From Primulina eburnea (Eukaryota; Streptophyta; Magnoliopsida; Lamiales; Gesneriaceae), in the NCBI RefSeq assembly GCF_022965805.1, contig NC_133101.1, forward strand, positions 43,375,642 to 43,439,641: DNA of 64,000 bases. The letters run 5' to 3'. Numbering within the stretch: the stretch's first letter is position 1; each line of letters begins with the position of its first letter. The notes under the pieces were generated by a model that ran no database searches, had not been told where the DNA came from, and saw nothing but the letters and a program-made list of their open reading frames with translations. The position numbers and the translations under genes were made by a program. This document shows, piece by piece, positions 35,165 to 45,003 of the stretch.

Positions 35165-36502
35165 TGTAGTATCCCGATGCCTAATTTGAGTTAATTATTG
35201 GATTAATTGTATTTCGGTGGGATCGGAAGGACCGAACCGGGTTCGGATCGTCCGAAGTTGGTTCGGATCGTCCGAAGTGGGTTCGGATGGACCGTTCTGT
35301 TCGGAGTCAGACGAGTCATGTCATGTCAGAGTTCGGATCGTCCGATCAGGGTTCGGATCGTCCGAAGACAGGTGGCTGGACACGTGGAAGACATGCAATG
35401 TTCGGATCGTCCGAAGTGGATCGGATCGTCCGAAGTGTACCGGATCGGAGCGTCCGAAGTGGATCGGATCGTCCGATCGTTGTCTATAAATAGAAGCGCG
35501 AGGCTTCACTTTTCACTCGCCAATTCCGAGAGTTCCAGAGCGTTTTAGTCGTTTCTGATGGGTTTCTAGTCTTTTCCCGAGGTTCGGGCACTAGCGGGGA
35601 GCTACTGGTTTTGTAGCGGAGCTGTGCTCTAGTTGGGGGCTAGCGGCATCAGTGGGCTGACTACGGACACAGGTATAGTTCTGGGTTCCCTTTGAGATTT
35701 GGGAGTATCTATTAGTCTAGTTAAGGCTTTTAGATGTGGTTTAGTGATATGGTATCACTTGGATTGTAGGCTTGATTCTAGGGCTGATTGCTAGGATCTA
35801 CTGATTTGAGGTACGAAAGTACTATCCGAGATAGCAGGATTGAGTATGCTTTACTATGTGTTGCATGTTTATATGTTGCATTATTATCTGTCATATGATG
35901 CATGGTTTATTATGCGGCATTTGCATAATCATGTTGAGCCTGATTATCTTTGAGATAGCCTGTTGAGAGGGTGCTCAGCCCTCATTTGTTGTGGATGGTT
36001 GGACCCCGTTGGCCGACGGTGGTCAGGTCACCGGTATATCCACAGGTTCATTTGGTATGGGAGCCACCTCCTGGTGCGACGGCGCAGAGTGCTACATACC
36101 TTGACGTCATTTGTCTGAGCAGTATTTCGATATACCCAGATCCTGGTATCCAGTACATTTTGCATACATGCATGTCATAGTTTTGTATACTCATGCTTTC
36201 GGTACTGAGCGTTTTATGCTCACGTCCTCGGTTTATCTCTGTTTTGGACACCCTATTCGATGGGGCAGGTCTCAGGTTAGACGGTCCAGGAGGGAGTGGA
36301 CAGGGAGCTGGCAGAGGTTGACCTGTAGTTGTTGGTATTTGTTCTTGGAATTTAGTTCGATCTGGTTGTTTAAGTATTTTGTACTTACAGATTCGATTGG
36401 GTTGTATTATTGTTTTTCCGCTGTTTACCTGATTCAGTTTTAAATGTTAATTTTGCATGCTTAAGTTCTGATTAGTAGGTGATTCTGGAACGGGTCACTA
36501 CA
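35165..36502 (+). repeat. 3' LTR of C
   Basis: 1338 bp, same length and nearly same sequence as the 5' LTR; palindrome array 35240-35476 and TATA box 35484-35492. Confidence 0.97.
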
Positions 36503-39500
36503 TTACACAAGGCCAGTTAAACATTGAGGATTATGTGGCTAAGTTCTCTACACTGTTGAGATTTGCTCCCCATGTAGCTGAACACGATGAGGCCGTCGCG
36601 GACCAGTTTATAAATGGCCTGAATCCAGAAATATTTACCTTGGTGAATACCCGGAGGCCAAACAATTTCACCGATGCCTTGAACCGAGCCAAGGGAGCTG
36701 AAGCAGGTCTGATGAGACAGAGAGAGGCTTCGTTTGTGCTTCCAGTATCAGGACAGCAACAACCACCTCCTCGATTTGAAGGTGGCAGCAGCAGTAGCAG
36801 GAAGAGAGATTTCTTGAGGGCTAGAGGGAAGCAATTCAAGAAATCTGGTACTAGTTCGTCCAGTTCGAGTGGCTCTAGACAGATTAGTCAGGGCCAGAGC
36901 TATACAGAACCGTACTGTGGTACTTGTGGAGGGAGGCATTCCACAGATCAATGCCGAGGAGTGGTTGGCAGCTGTCGTATTTGTGGACAGCAAGGACACT
37001 TTGCTCGAGTGTGTCCCCAGAGGAGTGCCCAGGGATCACAGGCAGTTGAGTCATCGGGATCAGTAGCTCAGGCAGGTAGACGACCATCTGCCGTTCATAC
37101 TTTTCAGCCAGCACCGCCTACTCAGTCACAGCAGAGGCCAGGAGGGGGCCAGACAGTGAGCCAGCCTCCGAGACAGCAGGCCAGAGTTTTTGCTTTGACT
37201 GAGGAGCAGGCACAGGATGCACCTGACGATGTAGTTGCAGGTAACTGTTTTATTTCTGGTTATCCTGCATATGTATTGAATGATACTGGTGCATCGCATA
37301 CTTTTATTTCTGAGAGGTTTGCATTGAGTCGTGCATTACCAATTGAGTAATTATCTGCGGTAGTGTCTGTCACGTCTCCGTTAAGAACATGTTTGATATC
37401 AGTGAAATCTGTGAAACCTTGTATACTGCAGTACGATGGACATACGATTGAGCTAGACTGTATTGTTCTTGGTTTATCTGATTTTGATTGTATTGTCGGT
37501 ATCGATATGTTGACCAAGTACCGAGCTACAGTCGATTGCTTCCATAAGATAGTTCGATTCAGACCTGAGATGGCTGAAGAGTGGAAATTTTATGGTAAGG
37601 GTTCTCGTGCCAGAATTCCTTTGATATCTGCAATGCATATGACTCGATTATTGCAGAAGGGCGCGGATGGATTCCTGGTATATTCAGTTGATTTACTGAA
37701 ACCGAGCCCATCATTGGCGGATTTGCCAGTGGTGTGTGAATTTGCTGATGTCTTTCCAGATGAGATTCCTGGATTACCTCCGATTCGAGAAATAGACTTC
37801 AGCATTGAGTTAATGCCAAGAACAGTTCCGATTTCGAGAGCTCCATACCAGATGGCACCGATCGAATTGAAAGAATTGAAAGAACAGTTGGAGGATTTAC
37901 TGGCCAAGGGGTACATTAGACCGAGTGTGTCTCCTTGGGGTGCTCCAGTACTGTTCGTGAGAAAGAAGGATGGGTCGATGAGACTTTGTATCGACTACCG
38001 GCAACTGAACAAGGCAACGGTAAAGAATAAGTATCCATTGCCTCGTATTGATGATTTATTTGATTAGTTGCAGGGTTCATCTGTATATTCCAAGATCGAT
38101 CTGAGATCTGGATACCATCAACTGAGAGTCAGGGATTCTGATATCTCTAAGACAGCATTCAGAACCAGGTATGGACACTATGAGTTTATTGTCATGCCTT
38201 TTGGTTTGACGAATGCACCGGCGGTATTTATGGGATTGATGAACCGCGTCTTTCAGAAATACTTGGATGATTTTGTTATCATATTCATTGATGATATATT
38301 GATTTATTCCAAGAATATGATTGAGCATGCTAATCATCTGAGGACTGTGTTGAGAATTTTGAGGACAGAGAAACTGTATGCTAAATTGTCGAAATGCGAG
38401 TTTTGGCTGAAACACGTTGTGTTTTTGGGTCACATTATATCGGGAGACGGTATATCAGTTGATCCCAGTAAGGTTGAAGCCGTGATTAGTTGGCCGAGAC
38501 CTACATCTGTGCCGGAGATTCGCAGTTTTATTGGTTTGGCAGGATATTATCATCGATTCATTAAAGATTTTTCGAGTATTGCCAAACCGATTACACAGTT
38601 GACTCAGAAGAATGCTCCATTTGTGTGGACAGAAGACTGTGAATCCAGTGTTCTTGAGTTGAAAAAGAGACTGACCAGTGCGCCTATGTTGACGATTCGT
38701 TCAGGCACGGGTGATTTCGTCGGTTACTGTGATGCATATCACCGAGGATTGGGTTGTGTTTTAATGCAGCGGGGGCATGTGATTGCTTATGCCTCGAGAC
38801 AGCTGAAACCCCATGAATCTCGTTATCCAATTCATGATCTTGAATTGGCAGCCATAGTCTTTGCATTGAAGATATGGCGACATTACCTCTACGGTGAGAA
38901 ATTTGAGATATATTCTGATCACAAAAGCATGAAATATCTGTTTTCGCAATCAGAGCTGAATATGAGACAGCGGAGATGGCTGGATTTACTGAAAGACTTT
39001 GATTGTGAAATCAAATATTATCCAGGGAAATCCAACGCAGCAGCAGATGCGCTCAGTCGAAAGGTATGTGCACTATCCTTATCGATGATAGGTGTTTCGA
39101 ATTTGATAGAAGACTGCTGTTTGTCTGGATTAGCTTTTAAAACAGATCGTCAGTCTCTGAGATTATGTGCGATTCGAGCTGAACCGGCATTGATATTGAG
39201 AATCAAAGAGGCACAGAAGGTTGATCAGAACATACAGAATTCGATTTCTATGGTCGGAGCGGGACATCGATCAGAATATCAGGTGAGAAATGGCATTTTG
39301 TATGTGAATAATCGTCTTGTTGTGCCGAATGTTTCAGATTTGAGACAGCGAATACTGTCAGAAGCGCACAACAGTCGTTTTAGCATTCATCCTGGTGGCA
39401 GGAAAATGTACAATGATTTAAAGGCACAGTATTGGTGGAAACAAATGAAATCTGATGTGACTAAATTTGTAGCCAAGTGTCTGAATTGCCAACAGGTGAA

Positions 39501-40614
39501 GGCTGAAAGAAAGAAACCAGGAGGATTGTTACAGAGTTTATCCATTCCTGAATGGAAATGGGATCACATTTCCATGGATTTTGTGACGCAGTTACCGAGA
39601 TCCTCCAGAGGTTGTGATGCGATTTGGGTCGTGATTGATCGATTGACCAAATCTGCATGTTTTATTCCATACAAAATGACCTACCGATATGATCAGATGG
39701 CCGATATCTATGTCCGGGAAGTGGTGAGACTGCACGGAGTGCCGAAGTCGATTGTGTCAGACCGTGATCCTCGGTTTACTTCGCACTTCTGGCAGAATTT
39801 GCAGCAAGCTCTCGGTACGAAGTTACATCTGAGTACCGCATATCATCCTCAGACTGACGGGCAGTCAGAACGAACGATTCAGACACTGGAAGATATGTTG
39901 AGAGCTGTAGTGCTTGATTTTAGCACTAATTGGCAAGATGCATTGCCACTTTGCGAATTTTCGTACAACAACAGCTATCAGACAAGTATTGAGATGGCCC
40001 CATTTGAAGCGTTGTACGGAAAGAAATGCAGATCCCCTCTTTACTGGGATGATATCTCTGAAGTTCCTGAGACTGGACCTGACATGATCAGAGATATGAC
40101 TGAAAAAGTTAAATTGATTCAGAAGAAAATGAAGGCAGCTCAAGACCGACAAGCCAAATATGCCAACCTCAGACAACGACCGTTGGTATTTGAAACTGGA
40201 GACCGAGTATTCCTTAAGATTTCACCTTTCAGAGGAGTTGTCAGATTTGGCAAGAAAGGGAAATTGTCTCCAAGATATGTTGGTCCTTATGAGATTCTCG
40301 AGAAGATAGGAGATCGTGCTTATCGACTAGCTTTACCACCTTCATTATCTGGAATACATGATGTCTTTCATGTATCAATGATGCGGAAGTATCTCCCTGA
40401 TGATTCTCACGTGATTCAGCTAGACGAGACCGAGCTAGATGAGACATTGAGTTATGTCGAGAAACCGATCCGGATTATCGATCGTAAAGAAAAACAGCTC
40501 AGAACAAAGACGATTCCTCTTGTGAAAGTTCAATGGACTCGTCATGGTGTTGAAGAAGCTACGTGGGAGACTGAATCTGATATGAGACAAGAATTCCCAG
40601 CATTATTTCACTGA
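36503..40614 (+). pseudogene. gag-pol: B gag end and pol (two stops)
   Basis: Resumes after the second TTACA. Gag end with two Cys/His clusters: CGTCGGRHSTDQC, and the canonical zinc knuckle CRICGQQGHFARVC near 36970-37010. Protease active site DTGASHTF (Asp codon 37282). RT with [20 protein letters not shown] and FIDD at 38284-38295; RNase [17 protein letters not shown], which has Tyr where C has Ser; integrase [33 protein letters not shown]; chromodomain tail [17 protein letters not shown]. Stops: TAA 37348-37350 and TAG 38065-38067, the second a C-to-T change of a conserved Gln codon. Otherwise the frame is open for 848 codons. It could still serve as an RNA helped by a relative. Confidence 0.93.
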
Positions 40615-40674
40615 TGTAAATTTCTTATACAGTTTTGTATATATACTCCTTATTGATACGAATGAGATGCCTGT

Positions 40675-40692
40675 GATTTCGAGGACGAAATC
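40675..40692 (+). promoter_or_regulatory. Stem-loop before the B polypurine tract
   Basis: GATTTCG, loop AGGA, CGAAATC: a perfect 7-bp stem 21 bases before the 3' LTR. The same stem is in C (35129-35146) and nearly in E (53573-53590). Confidence 0.6.
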
Positions 40693-40700
40693 GTATCTTA

Positions 40701-40713
40701 GGGGAGGGAGAAA
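40701..40713 (+). promoter_or_regulatory. Polypurine tract of B
   Basis: GGGGAGGGAGAAA immediately before the 3' LTR. Confidence 0.9.
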
Positions 40714-42531
40714 TGTAATGCCCGAGAATTAATCACTGTTAATCAAAGATTATTGACTTATAATTTAACGTGATTACGAAAGGGCCAACGGAGACACGAT
40801 TTAAGATAATGCGCGGCCATTTATTTAGAATTTCAGAATGTATTGCCGAAGCAATACCGCACCTGCGCTCATGGTTAGACCGCACCCGCGGTGCAATTCC
40901 AGTAGGGTAGTAATTTTTGGGAAAAGTGAGACCGCACCCGCGGTGTTGGAGCGCACCCGCGGTCCAGCAGCTACCGCACCCGCGGTGCAACGTGTTGTGC
41001 GGAAAATGGTGACACCTCTTAGCATGCATGCACGAGTATATATAGCATGAAACCCCTTCGAAAAGCATTGAACTAACGAGAAAAAGGGTCTGAAGAAGAA
41101 AGGAGGAAATCCTTACGCCTTTTTCGAGAAATCCGTCCGCCTGATTTTGAATCCGACTTCGGTATTGAGTTCCTGGAAACGTAATCTACAACTGGACGTA
41201 AGTTTTACTACGTTTTGACATGTTTTAGAATTATGATATTGTCAGAATTGAATGGAATTCATATATGATGTTCTTGACATATTAGACATCATAGAATCGA
41301 AGTCAGATTAAGAAACGGACTGATTATGGAATTGTTATGAATTTTTAGGGTATATTGAGTTATACCGGACAGATTTGGATTATGAATGAATTACAGATTG
41401 TAATGGATATGAGTTATGAATTGTAACTATTATCTGGTAATGTGGTATTGACGGGGATACTGAATTTGTACCGTTATGCCGTTGATTTTGAATTAAATCA
41501 AGATTGATCAGATTGTTATTGAATTGAAAGGTATACTGATATGAGATTATTGGTATTGTCATTGCCAGACAGATTGTGAGTTCAGGACTTCGACTGCGCC
41601 AGAAACCGACGAAAGAAAGGTATAAGTCAATGTGGTATTGGGAGATCGACTTGAGTCAGATTGGACTTGAGTTTCCCTAAATCACATACTTTACTTTATT
41701 GCATTGATATTTGCATGGATTGAATAATATAATTGTTCTCTTGATTTTAGATGACAGGTATTAGATGATTTATCTTGTGACAGAAGTGCCTGATAGTGGT
41801 GGAATCGCCACGGGCACATTGCACGATGTCTCAAGATAGGATTTTAGCGATTGAGTTACAGTCCATGACGGATAGGTCAGGACACCGGATGTTTGGTTAT
41901 ATCGAGTAATAGGAAATGGGAATTCGTCTATTACGGAATTCGATATAGGAATACCATATATGGTTATATCGAGTAATAGGAACACGGTTCCTTCTATTAC
42001 GGAAGTCGATATAGGAACACCACATCTGGAAACCGGGATCTCTAGACTAGGATTGAGTCTAGTCTGAATTATAGAATCATGTCGACAGATTGATATTGAT
42101 TATGTTTCAGATTTTGATACATATATCTGTTACCTGATTACATGCTTTATATTGTTTTATATGATTGCATGTTTCATTGATTTATACTGGAATTATATTG
42201 TCACCCGAATTATCCGGTTGTTGTCTTGTCTGTATGTGTACATGACAACAGGTGGGACAGGATCAGGGTCCAGGAGATGAGGAGAGATCGTGATTAGAGT
42301 GGAGGCTCCGGACTTGGATTAGAGATAGGGTTGAACACTTGACATTAGTTGTTAAACCTTAGTTTATTTTGAATGCATGAAGTACAAGACTTGTATTGTA
42401 TTTTATACTGATATGTATATGAGTTTGATTTCACTACGTTCCGTATTTTAAAAAAAATTTAGACCCTGTTTTTAATTGATTAATTAGTCCCAATTATGAT
42501 TAAGAACTTGATTAGCGTCCGGGTCCCCACA
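40714..42531 (+). repeat. 3' LTR of B
   Basis: 1818 bp, with five palindrome units (40856-40990) and a TATA box (41037-41045). About 2 % different from the 5' LTR plus the 23-bp unit difference. Confidence 0.95.
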
Positions 42532-43165
42532 ATACCTAACAGCTAGTCGCCCTGATATTGTTTTTGCAGTCTGTATGTGTGCCAGATTTCAAGCAAACCC
42601 TAATCAATCACATTTCTCAGCTGCCAAAAGAATTCTGAGATATCTTAAGGACACACAAAATGTTGGACTATGGTATTCCAAAGACTCCACCTTCAATTTA
42701 GTTGGATACTCAGATGCAGATTATGCAGGATGTAAGCTTGATCGTAAAAGTACAAGTGGATCTTGTCAATTCTTAGGAGATAGACTGATCTCTTGGTTCA
42801 GCAAGAAGCAGACATCCATAGCTACCTCAACAACAGAAGCAGAATATCTTGCTGCTGGTAGCTGTTGTGCACAACTGATCTGGATTCAGCAACAACTGAA
42901 GGATTATGGAGTAACATCAACAGAATCACCCATATTTTGTGATAATACCAGCACAATTGCCATCACCTACAATCCAGTTCTTCACTTAAGGACCAAACAT
43001 ATAGATGTCAGGCATCACTTCATCAGGGATCATGCATTAAAAAAGGATATTCGGCTAGAATATATCTCAACTGAACAACAAGCAGCTGACATCTTCACAA
43101 AACCATTACCTGAGGCTAAGTTTTCTTATTTTCGAAATATTCTTGGCTTAATCGATTTATCTTAG
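42532..43165 (+). pseudogene. pol: Sirevirus(+) pol, last part: RNase H
   Basis: Begins with the second ATACC target duplication (42532-42536) and continues the interrupted frame (TASRPDIVFAVCMCARF). RNase H motifs are DADYAGC, DRKSTSGSCQFLG, TSTTEAEYLAAG, FCDNTSTI and the tail RTKHIDVRHHFI...DIFTKPL, ending at TAG 43163-43165. Positions and residues are those of copia RNase H; the catalytic Asp and Glu are present. Confidence 0.92.
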
Positions 43166-43243
43166 AAATTTTTAGTAATATTGTTATACTAACAGAATCA
43201 TATACAGAAAATAAGAACACAACAAATAGAAAATAACACTTTA

Positions 43244-43717
43244 TTATGAATACCAACGTTCCCATTTTACAGAAGATATCATGGCATCAACTGAATCTAG
43301 CCATGCTCTAACCCAATCATTTAACTCATAAATTCGAACTCTAGCAAATGCCCTAGATTTCGAAATCTTATCAACAACATGCCACTCTTTCCACAGCAAT
43401 GCCTCCAAAAGACAGTTGTCCTCCACCAAATCTCTAACATGCCTAACTTCAAAACGTTCAAGATACTTCAATGCTCTTGCCTCCTGAGCACGAGTAGGAG
43501 CAACATCACTGTCACTAATCCTCTTCAATTCATGAATCTTCTCCCATGTTGACAACACTTTCTGCAGGACATATATCTCCATCTTTCTTTTGATATTTAT
43601 TAAACGAGGGGTTGATTGCTCTGTCACATGGACATGAGTGCTGCTGCATGCATCAGAATCGGACAAATTGAAATATTTTTGAACTGATATTAAAACACAT
43701 GTTTTTATCACTATCAT
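43244..43717 (-). CDS. Antisense ORF 1 inside Sirevirus(+), unknown function
   Basis: 157 codons opposite to the retrotransposon's transcription, just downstream of pol. The long frame starts only 3 bp after a TATA box, so the likely product begins later. The next in-frame Met (43582) gives 112 residues, and an ATG in another frame at 43653 sits where the homologues start, suggesting a one-base slip. It is homologous to the ORFs at 44037-44429 and 61679-62095: a W..i.ELK segment, R.....YLERFEVR, DLVEDNCLLEALLWKEW, SRAF, and a final W..SV. It looks helical, without signal peptide, membrane segment or zinc motif. The stop is overlapped by AATAAA (43240-43245). I do not recognise the family; it may derive from a captured host gene. 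Confidence 0.55.
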   Translation of the reverse strand: MIVIKTCVLISVQKYFNLSDSDACSSTHVHVTEQSTPRLINIKRKMEIYVLQKVLSTWEKIHELKRISDSDVAPTRAQEARALKYLERFEVRHVRDLVEDNCLLEALLWKEWHVVDKISKSRAFARVRIYELNDWVRAWLDSVDAMISSVKWERWYS

Positions 43718-43719
43718 CC

Positions 43720-43728
43720 TATTTATAG
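43720..43728 (-). promoter_or_regulatory. TATA box for antisense ORF 1
   Basis: Minus-strand CCTATAAAT. It lies about 67 nt upstream of the ATG at 43653 that matches the homologous start position. Confidence 0.5.
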
Positions 43729-44036
43729 GAAAATGACGATGGAGAAGCTGAAGAGTCTCAAGTCAATTAAAGAGTATTTCACATATACCGAGGACTTTTA
43801 AGTTATCAGTTGTTCATTATCAACTGACACCAGTTTGATTGTTCTTAACAGCTGTTTAAATAGTATCAGTTTATCATCAACTTATGATAATTAGTTTCTC
43901 AACAGTTCATTTGATTACTTATCACAACTGATGTTTCTTAGTGTGTCATTACTCCATGTGTTTAATCTCATACAGAGCGTTGTGTGCAGAAACAAAGAAA
44001 AACGACGCATTATCAAAATAAAGATCTTATTTATCC

Positions 44037-44429
44037 TTAAATTTTGGAGAGAACTACATTTTCATAAATTTCTTCTACACTAGCTATCCACTTCCTCATC
44101 CTCACAGCTAGAGCTGAGGAAGAAGTTTTGCAGAAGCTGTGGGAAGAAGCAATGCCATTAAGAATCTCCAGCTCCTTGCGAAGCATCAACTCATAGAGAT
44201 GGCCCTCCTTGAAAGCATCCACCTCTACAGAAATGTTTAAGTGCCTTCGCACTTCTCTCAGCTGGGCCATCCGCCTGAAGGTGGTAACCCTCCCAGAGTT
44301 GTACAGCTGCTTCAGCTCCTGTAACTCTTCCCAATAGGGAGGACTGGCATAAAAAACCTTGTCCTCTATGGCAGCCTTTTGAACTTCAAGCGAAAGTGGA
44401 GAGACGTTTGAACTACTTGCTCCTTCCAT
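44037..44429 (-). CDS. Antisense ORF 2 inside Sirevirus(+), unknown function
   Basis: An intact 130-residue ORF opposite to the element's genes. It starts MEGASSS, the same start as the copy at 61679 (MAGASSS). The middle carries AIEDKVFY, YWEELQELKQL, RMAQLREVRRHLNIS, VDAFKEGHLYELMLRKELEIL and SSHSFCKTS, and the end RMRKWIASVEEIYE. The pattern of acidic, basic and Leu residues suggests a helical bundle. The nearest relatives I can see are the other two antisense ORFs here. A TATA box lies about 40 nt upstream, and AT-rich polyadenylation-like sequence follows the stop. Conservation of start, motifs and flanking signals argues for a real small gene. Function unknown. Confidence 0.6.
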   Translation of the reverse strand: MEGASSSNVSPLSLEVQKAAIEDKVFYASPPYWEELQELKQLYNSGRVTTFRRMAQLREVRRHLNISVEVDAFKEGHLYELMLRKELEILNGIASSHSFCKTSSSALAVRMRKWIASVEEIYENVVLSKI

Positions 44430-44466
44430 TATTCTTACTGATACTTGTGACTAACCTCTTTATTTT

Positions 44467-44475
44467 TATTTATAG
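44467..44475 (-). promoter_or_regulatory. TATA box for antisense ORF 2
   Basis: Minus-strand CTATAAATA, about 40 nt upstream of the ATG at 44429. It leaves room for a transcription start about 30 nt downstream and a very short leader. Confidence 0.55.
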
Positions 44476-44570
44476 GCCAAGTCGGGAAAATGAAAGGACA
44501 CTTTCTTAAGTGATGATTAATCTACTAAGCCTCAGGATTATCTTATTTAATTGATTTTTTTAACGCATCT

Positions 44571-44583
44571 ATTTAGGGGGAAT
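44571..44583 (+). promoter_or_regulatory. Extra polypurine-like tract in Sirevirus(+)
   Basis: TTTAGGGGGAATGG between the antisense ORFs and the third ORF. A counterpart (AAGGGGAAT on the minus strand, 61481-61490) is at the matching place in the other copy. Additional polypurine tracts are known in Sireviruses; it could be a second plus-strand priming site. Confidence 0.4.
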
Positions 44584-45003
44584 GGTGGTTTACGAGGTTA
44601 ACTGAGAAGACAATTGTTAGTGTATCCTCAACTGAAAGGACTCAGCCTCACTAACTGGTCGTTCAGTTGCTAATTCGACTAATCTTCTCATATAAGTTAC
44701 ATAATTAAACCTATCATATTCCAAATCAAATGACGTGACTGTCTGCCAAATCATGATGAATTTCAGTTTATAACGTGGACACATTTTTAACCGCTCAAAA
44801 TTGTACACAAGTTTACAGCACACGTACAAACATTTTTTACTCAAAATTTTCCTGGACTAACATGTGTCCGATAATTCAAACAGTCACAAACAAAAGTACT
44901 TTACCCGCCTTGATTCAGTTCAACTTCCTTACAATCACGATTATCCTCACCGTTCAAAGGAAATCTATATTTTTCGTTTCTACAGGAAATCATTCAGCTT
45001 TCA

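Larger units (their letters stand above)
29175..36502 (+). mobile_element. Tekay element C, intact, inserted in B gag
   Basis: 7328 bp with identical-length 1338-bp LTRs (TGTAGTATCC...CACTACA) and a perfect target duplication TTACA (29170-29174 and 36503-36507). Primer site, one uninterrupted gag-pol ORF and polypurine tract are all present. By eye the LTRs differ at two positions (29668/35658 region G to A, and 30187/36177 region C to T), about 0.15 %. It has everything expected of an autonomous element. Confidence 0.97.
26688..42531 (+). mobile_element. Tekay element B, inserted in Sirevirus(+) pol
   Basis: Bounded by LTRs TGTAATGCCC...CCCCACA with a perfect 5-bp target duplication ATACC (26683-26687 and 42532-42536). 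The Sirevirus reading frame resumes after the second copy. Internal parts: Met-tRNA primer site, gag, protease, RT, RNase H, integrase, chromodomain and polypurine tract, with element C inserted in gag. The LTRs differ at about 36 of ~1818 aligned positions by hand count (about 2 %). Confidence 0.96.

Noticed and set aside
42575..43165. Separate small gene starting at ATG 42575
   Set aside because: It is the continuation of the Sirevirus pol frame interrupted by element B; the ATG is an internal methionine of the RT/RNase H region.
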